DNA of 64,000 nt from Microvirga sp. TS319 (GTDB lineage Bacteria; Pseudomonadota; Alphaproteobacteria; Rhizobiales; Beijerinckiaceae), in assembly GCF_041276405.1 (NCBI RefSeq), contig NZ_JBGGGT010000001.1, positions 1,999,001 to 2,063,000 of the forward strand. Reading direction: 5' to 3'. Under the pieces are notes generated by a model. That model was not told the DNA's origin. It saw nothing but the letters and a program-made list of their open reading frames with translations, and did no database searches. The translations under genes and the position numbers were made by a program. The stretch's first letter is position 1, and every line of letters starts with the position of its first letter. This document shows positions 40,118 to 48,826 of this stretch, one piece after another.

Positions 40118-40766
40118 CTGCCCAAACCGGCGCGGCCGGTGCGAAGCCGGTGACGAAGTCGTTGTCGCCTTTGTCGCTTCCGCTGATGAGCCAAAGCGGA
40201 CGGTTGGCGTAGTTGATCAGGACCTGCTCCTCCATGCAGAGGCGGTGCGCAGGATGCTGCGGGTCGCGATCGAAGCGGCTGGTCGCCGGCATGATTCTGA
40301 TGACGAAGAGCGGCTCCGACGGCTGGAACTCATCGAGCGACTCCGGTCCGATCGCATGGATTCCGACGGCTTTGGGACGCGGCCGAGCGGACCCGACTGG
40401 GAGCAGCACCACGGCCCCGGATAGAGGCGACACCGGCCAGTAGCGCCCCTCCCTTCCCTCTTGCAGAAACCCTACGTAGCGGCCCGCCTCCACGAACAAC
40501 TCGCTGTCCCAAAGAATGAGATCCGGTCCGATGACCGCCCGTGCGGCATCGATCACGGGCTGGCTCTCGCACAGTTCGAGAAAGCACCAGGGATCGGTCA
40601 GCCCGATCCCATGGCCCCATGGGTTATGGATGCCCGACAGTCTTTCCTGACGGATCGTTTCCTTGCTGGCCACGATCGCCGCCACGGCCCCGAGGACCGA
40701 TAGCCGCCCGGGCATCAGCGGGTCCCGACCCGCAAGATCCAGCTGGAAAGACCGCATCGCGGTCAT
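40113..40766 (-). CDS. PhyH-like (phytanoyl-CoA dioxygenase-like) protein, divergent
   Basis: 217 residues from ATG 40766, overlapping the hydantoinase stop (ATGA). The middle (GLTDPWCFLELCESQPVIDA; VIGPDLILWDSELFVEAG) resembles PhyH-family non-heme iron oxygenases. Where those have WHQD, this protein has FLQEGREGRYWPVSPLSG, so the iron-binding HxD is not evident and enzyme activity is doubtful. The C-terminal LCMEEQVLINYANRPLWLIS fits no motif I know. It is the last gene of the four-gene coupled operon. The family call is tentative; the gene itself is well supported by coupling. Confidence 0.6.
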   Translation of the reverse strand: MTAMRSFQLDLAGRDPLMPGRLSVLGAVAAIVASKETIRQERLSGIHNPWGHGIGLTDPWCFLELCESQPVIDAARAVIGPDLILWDSELFVEAGRYVGFLQEGREGRYWPVSPLSGAVVLLPVGSARPRPKAVGIHAIGPESLDEFQPSEPLFVIRIMPATSRFDRDPQHPAHRLCMEEQVLINYANRPLWLISGSDKGDNDFVTGFAPAAPVWAG

Positions 40767-42109
40767 GACGGCAGCGTCACGCATCGGCCGCGGCCATAGT
40801 GTCCTTCGGCGACGGTGCCTTGCTCGTAGACGACCTCGCCGCGCGCGACCGTCATGACGGGCCAACCTTTCAGCGTCCAGCCTTCATAGATGCAGGTGCC
40901 CTTTCCCGTGTGATTCACGGTGCGCTCCTCGTCGAGGTCGACGAGCACGAGGTCGGCGTCGAAGCCGACATCGATGTGGCCCTTGCGAGGCCAGAGGCCG
41001 AAGCGGCGGGCGGGATTGAACGAGTTCATCTCGACGAGGCGGGTGAGCGGGAGCCCCCGCTGATGCACCCCGAAATGGAGCATCAGGGACAGCTCCCAGG
41101 GGAAGGACACGACACCCGGGAACTCGGTCCACAGGTCCTCTCCCTTCTTGGGCAGGAAGGGCACGTGATCGGTGCCCAAGCTGTAGACAGAACCGTTCAG
41201 CATACCCTGCCAGAGCCCCTCGAGTTCATTCCAATCCCGCAGCGGCGGCGAGATCTTGGCCCGCATGTCGAGATCCTCGTCGTAGCAGGTCCTCGTGAGA
41301 TAATGCGGGCAGGTCTCGACCGTCACATGAACGCCGCGGGCTTGCGCCTCTGCCGCGAGCACCGGTCCCATGCCGACCGAGGTGTGGACCAGATGCAGAG
41401 AGCACCCGGTCTTCTCGGCGAGGAAAATCATGCGGCGGATGGTCTCCACCTCACAGAAGGCAGGACGCGATTCCGTGTAGGCGCCGAGATCCTGGCGGCC
41501 CGACGCGGCGATTTCCTTCTTGATCCAGGAAGCGATCTGCGTGTTCTCGCAGTGAACGTTGATCACGCCCCCCGGGACCTTGGACAGGATGCGCATGGCG
41601 GCATAGACCCAGCCGTCGGTCGCCGGCACGATGCCGATCGGATTGTCCGGCTCGTAGCCGAAATAGCATTTGAACGATTTGACGCCCGTCTTGGCGATGA
41701 TCTCCGGAATCTCGGCGATATGCTCCTCGCGCTGGATTCCGAAATGAAACCCGAAATCGACGACGGAGTTCTCCTCTCCGATCGCCTTCCGCTCCTCATA
41801 GAAGGGTAGATAGGATTCCTTGAGGTTGCGAATGTAGAGCAGGATCGTCGTCACGCCGCCCGATGCGGCGGCCGCAGTCTCGGTCCGCATGTCCTCGGCG
41901 AAGGGAAACTTCACACCGAGATGGCAGTGGGGATCGATGAGACCCGGCATCAGGACGCGTCCTTCGGCGTCGATCGTCCGGGTGGCATCCGGCAGAACCG
42001 CGTCGGCGCCCGTGAGGACGATCTTGCCTCCCTGAACCGCCACGCCCCCATGGAACTCGCCGTCGTGACGAACGACGCGGGCATTCTTGATTACCAAATC
42101 CGCTTTCAT
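40763..42109 (-). CDS. Dihydropyrimidinase/hydantoinase-like cyclic amidohydrolase
   Basis: 448 residues from ATG 42109, which overlaps the previous stop. A complete binuclear metal set is visible: His61 and His63 (GLIDPHCHLGVKFPF), carboxylated Lys147 (GVKSFKCYFGYEPD), His186 (NVHCENTQ), His242 (LHLVHTSVG) and Asp314 (YSLGTDHVPFLPKK). This is the D-hydantoinase/dihydropyrimidinase/allantoinase fold, which opens cyclic amides to carbamoyl acids. KCYFGY after the lysine differs from the usual KxFMAY, so the substrate may differ from hydantoin or dihydrouracil. Third gene of the opine-dehydrogenase operon. Confidence 0.93.
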   Translation of the reverse strand: MKADLVIKNARVVRHDGEFHGGVAVQGGKIVLTGADAVLPDATRTIDAEGRVLMPGLIDPHCHLGVKFPFAEDMRTETAAAASGGVTTILLYIRNLKESYLPFYEERKAIGEENSVVDFGFHFGIQREEHIAEIPEIIAKTGVKSFKCYFGYEPDNPIGIVPATDGWVYAAMRILSKVPGGVINVHCENTQIASWIKKEIAASGRQDLGAYTESRPAFCEVETIRRMIFLAEKTGCSLHLVHTSVGMGPVLAAEAQARGVHVTVETCPHYLTRTCYDEDLDMRAKISPPLRDWNELEGLWQGMLNGSVYSLGTDHVPFLPKKGEDLWTEFPGVVSFPWELSLMLHFGVHQRGLPLTRLVEMNSFNPARRFGLWPRKGHIDVGFDADLVLVDLDEERTVNHTGKGTCIYEGWTLKGWPVMTVARGEVVYEQGTVAEGHYGRGRCVTLPS

Positions 42110-42996
42110 TGCCTTTGCTCCAGAATCCCTTCGATCCGACGAAGAATGCCGCTCCACTGGCTGCGACCGACGGTGATCGGTGCCCGCGCTCCCATGCCGC
42201 GCGCCCAGATGGCCTTGAGTCCCCTCGCAGCCGCCGCCTCGCGGTCGATGGTTCCCGGGGGCGCCGCCACGTCGACGAGGAGTGCGTGTTTCGGCAGGAG
42301 AGCGAGCTGCTCCGCACCGATCAGCTTCTTGGGAACCGTCCCGATGACGATGTCCATCTCGGGCAGGATGTGGGAAAGCTGCTCCAGCGTGAAGGATTCC
42401 GCGCCGGCCGCGTAAGCGGCCGCCCGCTGCACGGGGTTGCGCGCCGCGACATGGACCTTGGCGCCGAGAGCGACGAGCGTGCTCGTCAGGAGCGACCCGA
42501 TCGTGCCTTGGCCCACCAAGCAGACATTCGCCTTGTGGATGGTGATCTGGGTGTTCTCGATGATGACCTTGAGCACGCCCTCCACGATCGCGGGGCCGCG
42601 CAGCAGCATCAGGTCGACATCCCATTCGTACTCGTGCAAGGAAATGCCGAGCGCCTCGCAATGAGACTTCAGGTTCGCGTCGGCCCAACCGAGAATGATG
42701 TGCCCGGGTCTTCTCATTCCCGCCAGCATGTCCCGCGTCGGGATGATCTTGTCCGGGGCCTTCGGGGCGAACAGCGCGCCTTCCGCCGAGATGCCCGGAA
42801 TGGGAAAGAGAGCGATGTCGGCGCCTTTCAAAGCGTCCGCAGCGTCTGAGGCGTGATAGACGCCTTCAATGCCCTCTTCGGGCCATGGAAAACCATAGGC
42901 CCGGACCACGGCTCCGGCCCGAACGGCGCAGCGTGCGATCTCCTGCTCCCGCGCATCGCCCGCCACGATGGCGATCACTGTATCGTGCCAGCTCAT
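42106..42996 (-). CDS. Dipicolinate synthase subunit A-like dehydrogenase
   Basis: 296 residues from ATG 42996 (TGATG overlap with the upstream stop). It resembles DpaA/SpoVFA of spore formers: N-terminal IAIVAGDAREQEIARCAVRA, then TQITIHKANVCLVGQGTIGS with a Rossmann GxGxxG, LTSTLVALGAKVHVAARNPV, and DIVIGTVPKKLIG, LLVDVAAPPGTIDREAAAAR. DpaA helps oxidise dihydrodipicolinate; here no spore or lysine-pathway genes are near, so it probably oxidises or reduces a related cyclic imino acid. It is sandwiched between opine dehydrogenase and hydantoinase genes, all translationally coupled. Confidence 0.8.
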   Translation of the reverse strand: MSWHDTVIAIVAGDAREQEIARCAVRAGAVVRAYGFPWPEEGIEGVYHASDAADALKGADIALFPIPGISAEGALFAPKAPDKIIPTRDMLAGMRRPGHIILGWADANLKSHCEALGISLHEYEWDVDLMLLRGPAIVEGVLKVIIENTQITIHKANVCLVGQGTIGSLLTSTLVALGAKVHVAARNPVQRAAAYAAGAESFTLEQLSHILPEMDIVIGTVPKKLIGAEQLALLPKHALLVDVAAPPGTIDREAAAARGLKAIWARGMGARAPITVGRSQWSGILRRIEGILEQRQ

Positions 42997-44081
42997 CACA
43001 TTCTTACCTTTTCAATGACCTGCTGCTTGGACAGCCCGGCAATTCCCATCGCTTCCGCCGTGCGCCCGCCGTCGCGGTAGTCCGTTCCGACTGCAATCTG
43101 AGCCAGGCGATAGAGCGCCTCCGCGACCGGAGCTTCGACCTTCGCGATCCGGGCGAATTCCAGGAAAGGCAGCAGGCCGTGACCGAAATCCTCTTTGTAG
43201 TAGCGGTTCTGCAACGAATCCGGCCCCTTGATGCGGCTGTTGGCCGTGCCCCCCGAAATCGCCGCGCGATAATCGGCGGTATCCATCACGTCGGGTTCGA
43301 CCGTGCCGAGGAGCTTCATCTCCTCGATGAGATTCGGGAGCTTGTGCCCGAAGGCTTCGGCGACGGCGAGGCGCTCCCGGTCGAGCTGCTGCATGACGCG
43401 GGCCACGCCGGGCGTCATGGCATCGACATAGAACGTGAAGTCGCCGCCCGTGGCTTCCACCCAGGCGGCCGCCAGGACGGCGCCCGGCGGATGCAGGATC
43501 ATGTTCACATTGGAAAGATCGGACGCAATCACGTCCTCGACGGGGACAAGACCGGGATAGAGCGTCGCGGCGATCTCGATGGCATGGGCGCCGCCCTTGA
43601 GGCTTGCAGCCTTCAGGTGCTTTGCGCGTCCGCTGATCGTGACGCCGTCAGGACGGTATTTCCGCGCCACGTAGGTCATCGTGGAGAATTCGACAACGGG
43701 AGGCGCCGCCCGGCCGCTCCGGGAGAACGTTTCGGCGAATTCGAGCGCTCCGCCGGTATGCCCGGGATTGAGCACGACGAGCTTGTCGGAGGGCCAGCCG
43801 GCGGCGGCCAGGGCGGCCGCCATCGCAGAGTGCGTGAATGTCGGCAGCACGACGACCGCCACGTCGACGCCGGAGATCGCCGCCTTAAGGTCGGTGGTGA
43901 TCAGGGCCGGGTTCGCGACGCCTTCGCCGAGCTTGCCGTCGTAAGCGATTCCGCCGAGCCGGACGTGAGGCTCCAGAGTGTCGGGTGAGCGTGCCCAGAA
44001 GTGAACATCATGGCCTGCTTGGATCAGCTCGACGACAGATGCCGCGCCGCCTGCTCCTGCGCCCAGTACTGCTACTTTCAT
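42996..44081 (-). CDS. NAD/NADP octopine/nopaline (opine) dehydrogenase family protein
   Basis: 361 residues from ATG 44081, with GGAGG seven bases upstream. The N-terminal Rossmann domain (MKVAVLGAGAGGAASVVELI) is followed by the all-helical opine dehydrogenase domain with VIASDLSNVNMILHPPGAVL, where the conserved Asn and His lie, and KEDFGHGLLPFLEFARIAKV. Opine dehydrogenases reversibly couple an amino acid and a 2-oxoacid through a secondary amine. In a catabolic operon it may split such a compound to an amino acid and keto acid. First gene after operator C. Confidence 0.9.
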   Translation of the reverse strand: MKVAVLGAGAGGAASVVELIQAGHDVHFWARSPDTLEPHVRLGGIAYDGKLGEGVANPALITTDLKAAISGVDVAVVVLPTFTHSAMAAALAAAGWPSDKLVVLNPGHTGGALEFAETFSRSGRAAPPVVEFSTMTYVARKYRPDGVTISGRAKHLKAASLKGGAHAIEIAATLYPGLVPVEDVIASDLSNVNMILHPPGAVLAAAWVEATGGDFTFYVDAMTPGVARVMQQLDRERLAVAEAFGHKLPNLIEEMKLLGTVEPDVMDTADYRAAISGGTANSRIKGPDSLQNRYYKEDFGHGLLPFLEFARIAKVEAPVAEALYRLAQIAVGTDYRDGGRTAEAMGIAGLSKQQVIEKVRM

Positions 44082-44174
44082 GTCTTTCCTCCGAGGGCGG
44101 AAGCGCAGTCGGATCGCCGGTCCCATCAGGCACCGCCGGCTCTGCCTTCTCGTCTCCCTGACTTGGTCTTATTA

Positions 44175-44198
44175 TTTGATCACAGTTTATGATCACAT
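44175..44198. promoter_or_regulatory. GntR-type operator C (opine dehydrogenase operon promoter)
   Basis: Two TGATCA half-sites at 44177-44182 and 44190-44195, N7 between, about 95 bp upstream of the opine dehydrogenase start. The spacing is the same as operators A, B and D. Confidence 0.78.
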
Positions 44199-44405
44199 AC
44201 GTGCTTGTCAAGCATGAGAACGAAATTTTGCCTTCGTCGTGCATGGGTCGAAAGCACTGCGCGCTCGGCGAATATCGCCAACCGGACAGGGCGCAGGAAC
44301 GAACACACGCGCAGGATGACAGGAGCGCGAGCGCTCCGGAATGGTCCATAAGAACGAGACAGCTGAGGAAGAGACGAATGTCGCGTTCGTCCCTCCTCGA
44401 TCGAT

Positions 44406-44476
44406 AGCGATTTTTTGCGAAAGAGATCCGCTTCGGCGAGAAAGTGGTCCCGGTTCTTCGCAAGAACGATGTGCTA
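44406..44476. repeat. Intergenic palindrome overlapping the dadA stop
   Basis: A degenerate GCGATTTTTTGCGAAAG...CGCAAGAACGATGTGCTAG copy with AAAGTGGTCCCGG in the middle. Its terminal CTA is the stop codon of the oxidase gene. The rest of 44199-44405 shows nothing. Confidence 0.65.
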
Positions 44477-45745
44477 GGCGACCGCCGGGATGGTGCTTCG
44501 TTCCGGCGCGCGGAATTCCTGCTCGATGCACTGAGTCACCATTTGCGCCGTCGCGGCGGACAGCGTCCACCCAAGATGGCCATGGCCCGTATTGTAGAAG
44601 ACTCCCGGCAACCGCCCCTTTCCGACGCGCGGCATCATGTTGGGCATCATCGGACGCAACCCGGCCCAGGGAACGACCCGGTTGGTGCCGACAGCCGGAA
44701 ACAGCATCCGGGTCCACTCCACGAGAGGCTTGACCCGATCATCGCGGATGTCGCGGTTCATGCCGTTGAACTCGGCCGTCCCCGCTACCCGGAAACGGCC
44801 GTTGCCCAGCCGGCTGGTGACGATCTTGGCGCGATCGTCGAGAAGGCTCACCCATGGGGCTCCTCTCTGGCTTTGCTCGTCGTCCAGATGCACGGTGATG
44901 GAATAGCCCTTGACGGGATAGATATTGACCCGGTCGCCGAGCATGCCGGCGAAATGCCGGCTGGCCGCACCCGCGCATATCACCACGACGTCGGCCTCGA
45001 TGGTGTGGCGGGAAATGTCTCCGCCATCGGACGGCGAGCCGAGCGAATAGCCGATGCGGTAGGTCTGGTTTCGGGCGATGTCGTCGACCGCTGCATCATA
45101 GATGAAGCGGACACCCCGCCGCTGGCAGGCCCTGGCGAGACCGGATGTGAACTTATGAATATCGCCCGTCGAGTCCGACGGCGTATGAAAGCCACCATAG
45201 AAGTCGCCGTGCAGGGCGGGCTCGATCGATTTCACTTCGGCCGCCGTGACAGGCCTGCGCTCCAGTCCCCCTTCGATCAGCAGGGAGTTGACCTTGCGCG
45301 CGTGCTCGAAGCTCGGCTTGTCCCAGTAGATGTGCAGAATGCCGCGCCGGACGTGATCGAAGTCGATTTTCTCCCGCTCGGCGATGGCGAACAGGTATTC
45401 GCGCGCGGATATCGCCAGACGGGTGGTGTCCACCGTATTCCTGCGATAGTGGGCGATGTTCGAGACGAACTCCGCCAGCCAGGAGTATTTGTGCCAGCTC
45501 GGAAGCGGGTTGAGCAGCAATGGAGCGTCGGCCTTGAGCATCCATTTGATGCCCTTCAGCACCGTCGATCCGTGGTTCCACACCTCCGCGTTGCTGGCGG
45601 AGAGCTGCCCGCCATTGGCGAAGGAGGTTTCCATCGCCGCGTAACGCTGGCGCTCGATCACCGTCACGGAATAACCGCGCTCGAGCAGGGCATAGGCCGT
45701 GGTGACGCCGGTCACGCCGGCGCCGATAATGACAACATGGGACAT
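44474..45745 (-). CDS. DadA-type FAD-dependent D-amino-acid/glycine dehydrogenase under glycine riboswitch
   Basis: 423 residues. The FAD-binding GxGxxG lies at the start (MSHVVIIGAGVTGVTTAYAL), followed by ETSFANGGQLSASNAEVWNH, typical of DadA, then ADVVVICAGAASRHFAGMLG and the C-terminal GLRPMMPNMMPRVGKGRLPG and NTGHGHLGWTLSAATAQMVT. It oxidises a D-amino acid or glycine-like amine to the imino/keto acid, passing electrons to the respiratory chain. A tandem glycine riboswitch in its leader shows it responds to glycine, so glycine or a glycine-yielding substrate is likely. Confidence 0.92.
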   Translation of the reverse strand: MSHVVIIGAGVTGVTTAYALLERGYSVTVIERQRYAAMETSFANGGQLSASNAEVWNHGSTVLKGIKWMLKADAPLLLNPLPSWHKYSWLAEFVSNIAHYRRNTVDTTRLAISAREYLFAIAEREKIDFDHVRRGILHIYWDKPSFEHARKVNSLLIEGGLERRPVTAAEVKSIEPALHGDFYGGFHTPSDSTGDIHKFTSGLARACQRRGVRFIYDAAVDDIARNQTYRIGYSLGSPSDGGDISRHTIEADVVVICAGAASRHFAGMLGDRVNIYPVKGYSITVHLDDEQSQRGAPWVSLLDDRAKIVTSRLGNGRFRVAGTAEFNGMNRDIRDDRVKPLVEWTRMLFPAVGTNRVVPWAGLRPMMPNMMPRVGKGRLPGVFYNTGHGHLGWTLSAATAQMVTQCIEQEFRAPERSTIPAVA

Positions 45746-45789
45746 AGGATCCTCCAGGACCGAAGTGAACGCGGATTAAAAATCCGCCG

Positions 45790-45985
45790 CTGTCCCCAAT
45801 CTGTCTCTGTACCTGAGAGCTTGGCCGCAGCGAGGAAGCGGCTGCGGGTTTCCCCTTCGGTGGGCACGCGCAGTGCCTCTCTCCAGATCGTTCAGCAGCA
45901 TGGTCACCCTTGCCTGAGAGTTTCCTGGGGGGTTGCTCCGTCGGCGCCGGCGGTGCGCGACGCGCACCCCCGATCTCTCCCATGC
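45790..45985 (-). ncRNA. Tandem glycine riboswitch in the dadA leader
   Basis: On the minus strand, two gcvT-type aptamers follow each other. The first has GGGAGAGATCG (45971-45981), GACGGAGCAACCC and AAACTCTCAGGCAAGGGTGA. The second has CTGGAGAGAGGC, CACCGAAGGGGAAACC and AAGCTCTCAGGTACAGAGAC, ending with TTGGGGA near 45790. The short linker between the aptamers is the classic cooperative arrangement. It ends about 45 nt before the dadA start. Glycine binding would be expected to switch on expression, as in gcv operons. Confidence 0.93.
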
Positions 45986-46042
45986 AGCCTCTTGAACGCA
46001 GTTGTCTCTGTCGATGAAATGACTCGCGCGGGCCGCGCTTCG

Positions 46043-47482
46043 TCAGTTGCCTTCGTCGTACAGAGTTGTCGTCGTCTCGACATCCTCCTTGTGCAGACCG
46101 GCCCGCTCCACTGCGGCCGCCGCGAGGGTGCGCGCCATCCGGCGAATTTCGGCCTCGTCGACGCCCTGCACCTTGCCGTCCGCATACAGAACCTGTCCGT
46201 CGACCCAGGTCTGTGTGATCGAAGCCGTGGACGCGGAGAACACGAGCGCCTGGAGAGGATCGTAGAACGGTGTCCATTCGACGTGGTCGAGATCGAACAG
46301 GATGAAGTCCGCCTTCTTGCCGACCTCCAGCGAGCCGATCTCATCATCCCACATCAGCGCCCTGGCACCTTCGATAGTGGCGGCCCGAAGCGCCTGCCTG
46401 GCCGTGAAGACATCCGGCTTCAGACGAGCGTCCTTGAACATGCCGGCGACGACCAGCATCTGCCGCATCAGGTTCATGTTGCCCGCGGCCGAGACGCCGT
46501 CGGTGCCGAGTCCGACCTTCACGCCGGCCTTGACCATCTCCGGATACTTGCCGATGGCCGTCGCACCCTTGCCGAGCTTGAAGGACGAGCAAGGGCAGAA
46601 GGCGACGCTCGCGCCCCGCTGGGCCAGCAGGCGAACCTCGGCATCGGATACCGCCGCGCCATGGGCGATCACCAGATTGTGGCCAATGCCTCCTGCCCGA
46701 TCGATGCGGGTGATCGGCCAGCAGCCATATTTGCTCTCGCACACGTTCGCCTCCTCGATCGAGGTGGCGAGGTGATAGGTCGTGCCGACGCCGAGCCTCT
46801 CCGCGAGCTTGACGGCGCCCACATGGAGCTCGAGACTGCACGGCTCCTTGCCTTCGATGTTCACCCAGCAACGCGCGCGCCCGTCCAGCGCTCCGTTGTA
46901 GCGTCTGACGCAATCCTCCAGGACCTCGAGCGCGGCTTCGGCATTCGGGAAGAAATGGTGATCGGCCATTTCCTGGGTCCAGCCGCGCGGTAGCTCTGCG
47001 GGCGGATTATCGGCCGCATGGCGCCCGGTGATGCCCCGGATCCCAGTCTTCTCCATGGCCCGGACGACGATGCCGGGATCGTATTGGGACCCCATGTCGA
47101 GGAAGCAGGTCGTGCCGCAGCGAAGCATCTCGGTGATCCCGAGCAGCGCCCCCCAATACTCGTCCTCCTCGGTGATATGCGCGTAGAAAGGCTTGGCCCA
47201 ATGGAACACCCAGGCGCGGGTATTCAGGTTGTCCGGGAAGACGGCTCGCGAGAGCGTCTCCGAGAGATGAACATGGCTGTCGACGAAGCCGGGGCACATG
47301 CCCAGCATGGTGCCGTCGATGACCCTGTCGAAACTCTCCACGTCATGACGGGAGGCGACCTCGTCTGCCGGACCGATATCGGCAATGCGGTCGTCGGCGA
47401 CGACCACGCTGGCGTTGCGCAAGACGGTGTCGTTCTTGTCGACCGTGAAAACGAAGTTCAAGTTTCGGATGAGCGTGCGCAT
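46043..47482 (-). CDS. Amidohydrolase of the AtzA/TrzA/MtaD deaminase group
   Basis: 479 residues from ATG 47482, with AGGTGGA upstream. Metal-site motifs are GFVDSHVHLSETL (HxH), TTYHLATSIEEANV, NLVIAHGAAVSD and VGLGTDGVSAAGNMNLMRQM (Asp). The pattern belongs to subtype III amidohydrolases that deaminate or dechlorinate triazines, adenosine analogues and similar N-heterocycles. HLSETL and the AFCPCSSFKLGKG loop are typical. It ends just before the riboswitch and may belong to the operon starting at the enolase-superfamily gene. The actual substrate is unknown. Confidence 0.9.
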   Translation of the reverse strand: MRTLIRNLNFVFTVDKNDTVLRNASVVVADDRIADIGPADEVASRHDVESFDRVIDGTMLGMCPGFVDSHVHLSETLSRAVFPDNLNTRAWVFHWAKPFYAHITEEDEYWGALLGITEMLRCGTTCFLDMGSQYDPGIVVRAMEKTGIRGITGRHAADNPPAELPRGWTQEMADHHFFPNAEAALEVLEDCVRRYNGALDGRARCWVNIEGKEPCSLELHVGAVKLAERLGVGTTYHLATSIEEANVCESKYGCWPITRIDRAGGIGHNLVIAHGAAVSDAEVRLLAQRGASVAFCPCSSFKLGKGATAIGKYPEMVKAGVKVGLGTDGVSAAGNMNLMRQMLVVAGMFKDARLKPDVFTARQALRAATIEGARALMWDDEIGSLEVGKKADFILFDLDHVEWTPFYDPLQALVFSASTASITQTWVDGQVLYADGKVQGVDEAEIRRMARTLAAAAVERAGLHKEDVETTTTLYDEGN

Positions 47483-47614
47483 ATGTGTATCCACCTGAAA
47501 CTGTACAGCCGCGGATAGGCACTGCCCTGCGGGTTCCAGCAGCAAAAGGCTCTTGAAGGGATGCAGTCGGACACTCAGTCCGCCTGACTGCATCCTGATC
47601 GGCAGGAGCGTCGG

Positions 47615-48793
47615 TCAGGCCAGGACGGCCTCCCTCGTCGTTTCCTGCCGTTTCGCCGTACCAGTGAGGATGAGGCGGTCGGTGTCGGCGTAATCGGAGA
47701 GGAGCTCCGATCTGTTGGCGGTGACCAGCAGCATGTCCTTGTTCTGCATGCCGAAGCCGTACCCGGTATCGTAGCATAGCGGCTCGAAGCCGAGAACCAT
47801 GTTCTCCTCCAGGATCGCATCGCTTCCCGGCCTGCCCAGCACGGGCGTCAGGCCGAGATAGGGATCCTCGTGGAGGTGAAGACCGATGCCGTGGCCGACG
47901 AAGGAGATCGGCGGCAGGTTCATTTTCGCGAGCTTTGCGATGAAGGCATCGTAGATCTCACGGCAGCTCGCCCCCGGCTTCACCTTTTCCATGATCTCGT
48001 ATTTGCACTCGACGAGATGCGCCCAGATCTCGTCCGCCATCGGGGGCGCTTCGCCCACGACGGCGGTGCGGCAAACCCCGGCCTGATAGCCGTTGACGAC
48101 CGAGAAGATCTCCACGCGGCACACATCCCCGCGCTTCAGGATGCGCTCGGACGGTCCGACATTCGGCAGAACGCTGCGCTCGCCGGTCGCAACGATCAGC
48201 AGCTTGAAATGGTCCGCGCCCAGCGCATAGACGTTGCGCGTCAGGTGGCCTGCGATGTCCATCTCCGAATCGCCTTCGTCGACGACCGCGAGCGTATCGG
48301 TGATCGCCCGGTCGGCGATGCGCGACAGCTTGCGCAGCAGCGAGATCTCCTCGGCGGTCTTGATCTGGCGCAGCCGCGCCAGGATCGATTCCGCACGCTC
48401 GAACCTCGCCTCCGGCATGGCGGCCACGAGCCGGCTGAAGTCGCCTGCCGGGAGATAGTCCATTTCGAGGCCGATGCGAGCCTTGGTAAGACCGAGCTGC
48501 GAGAGCTGATCCGCCAGCACGAGCATCGGATCGTCGGAAAACTCGGCCCAGATCCGCGACGGCACGTCGGGCAGGCGGCGCCTGATCGTCGACGCCTCCA
48601 TGTCGACGCCGAACAGCGCCGTGCCGCCATCCGCCGTGACGATCGTCATGGCGTGGCGATGGCGGATAAGGGGCTGGGACGGAACCACGAATCCCGTCGT
48701 GTAGGCAAAGTTTTCAGGCGAAGAGCAAATGATGGCATCGAGACCGTTATCGGCCATGGCCTTGATCTGTTTGGCGACGATTTCTTCACGCAT
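47615..48793 (-). CDS. M24 (creatinase/Xaa-Pro peptidase) family protein with altered metal site
   Basis: 392 residues: creatinase-type N-domain (LDAIICSSPENFAYTTGFVV) and pita-bread C-domain. The usual metal ligands Asp, Asp, His, Glu, Glu read here as Glu228 (VCRVEIFSVVNG), Gly239 (YQAGVCRTAVVG), His301 (FVGHGIGLHLHEDP), Glu337 (VLGFEP) and Asp353. With the second Asp lost, a dinuclear metal centre is unlikely, as in creatinase, which is metal-free and cleaves creatine to sarcosine and urea. It lies 33 bp downstream of the enolase-superfamily gene. Confidence 0.88.
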   Translation of the reverse strand: MREEIVAKQIKAMADNGLDAIICSSPENFAYTTGFVVPSQPLIRHRHAMTIVTADGGTALFGVDMEASTIRRRLPDVPSRIWAEFSDDPMLVLADQLSQLGLTKARIGLEMDYLPAGDFSRLVAAMPEARFERAESILARLRQIKTAEEISLLRKLSRIADRAITDTLAVVDEGDSEMDIAGHLTRNVYALGADHFKLLIVATGERSVLPNVGPSERILKRGDVCRVEIFSVVNGYQAGVCRTAVVGEAPPMADEIWAHLVECKYEIMEKVKPGASCREIYDAFIAKLAKMNLPPISFVGHGIGLHLHEDPYLGLTPVLGRPGSDAILEENMVLGFEPLCYDTGYGFGMQNKDMLLVTANRSELLSDYADTDRLILTGTAKRQETTREAVLA

Positions 48794-48826
48794 TCTGTTG
48801 TTCCTCCCTCGTTTTTCTGCAGGTCC

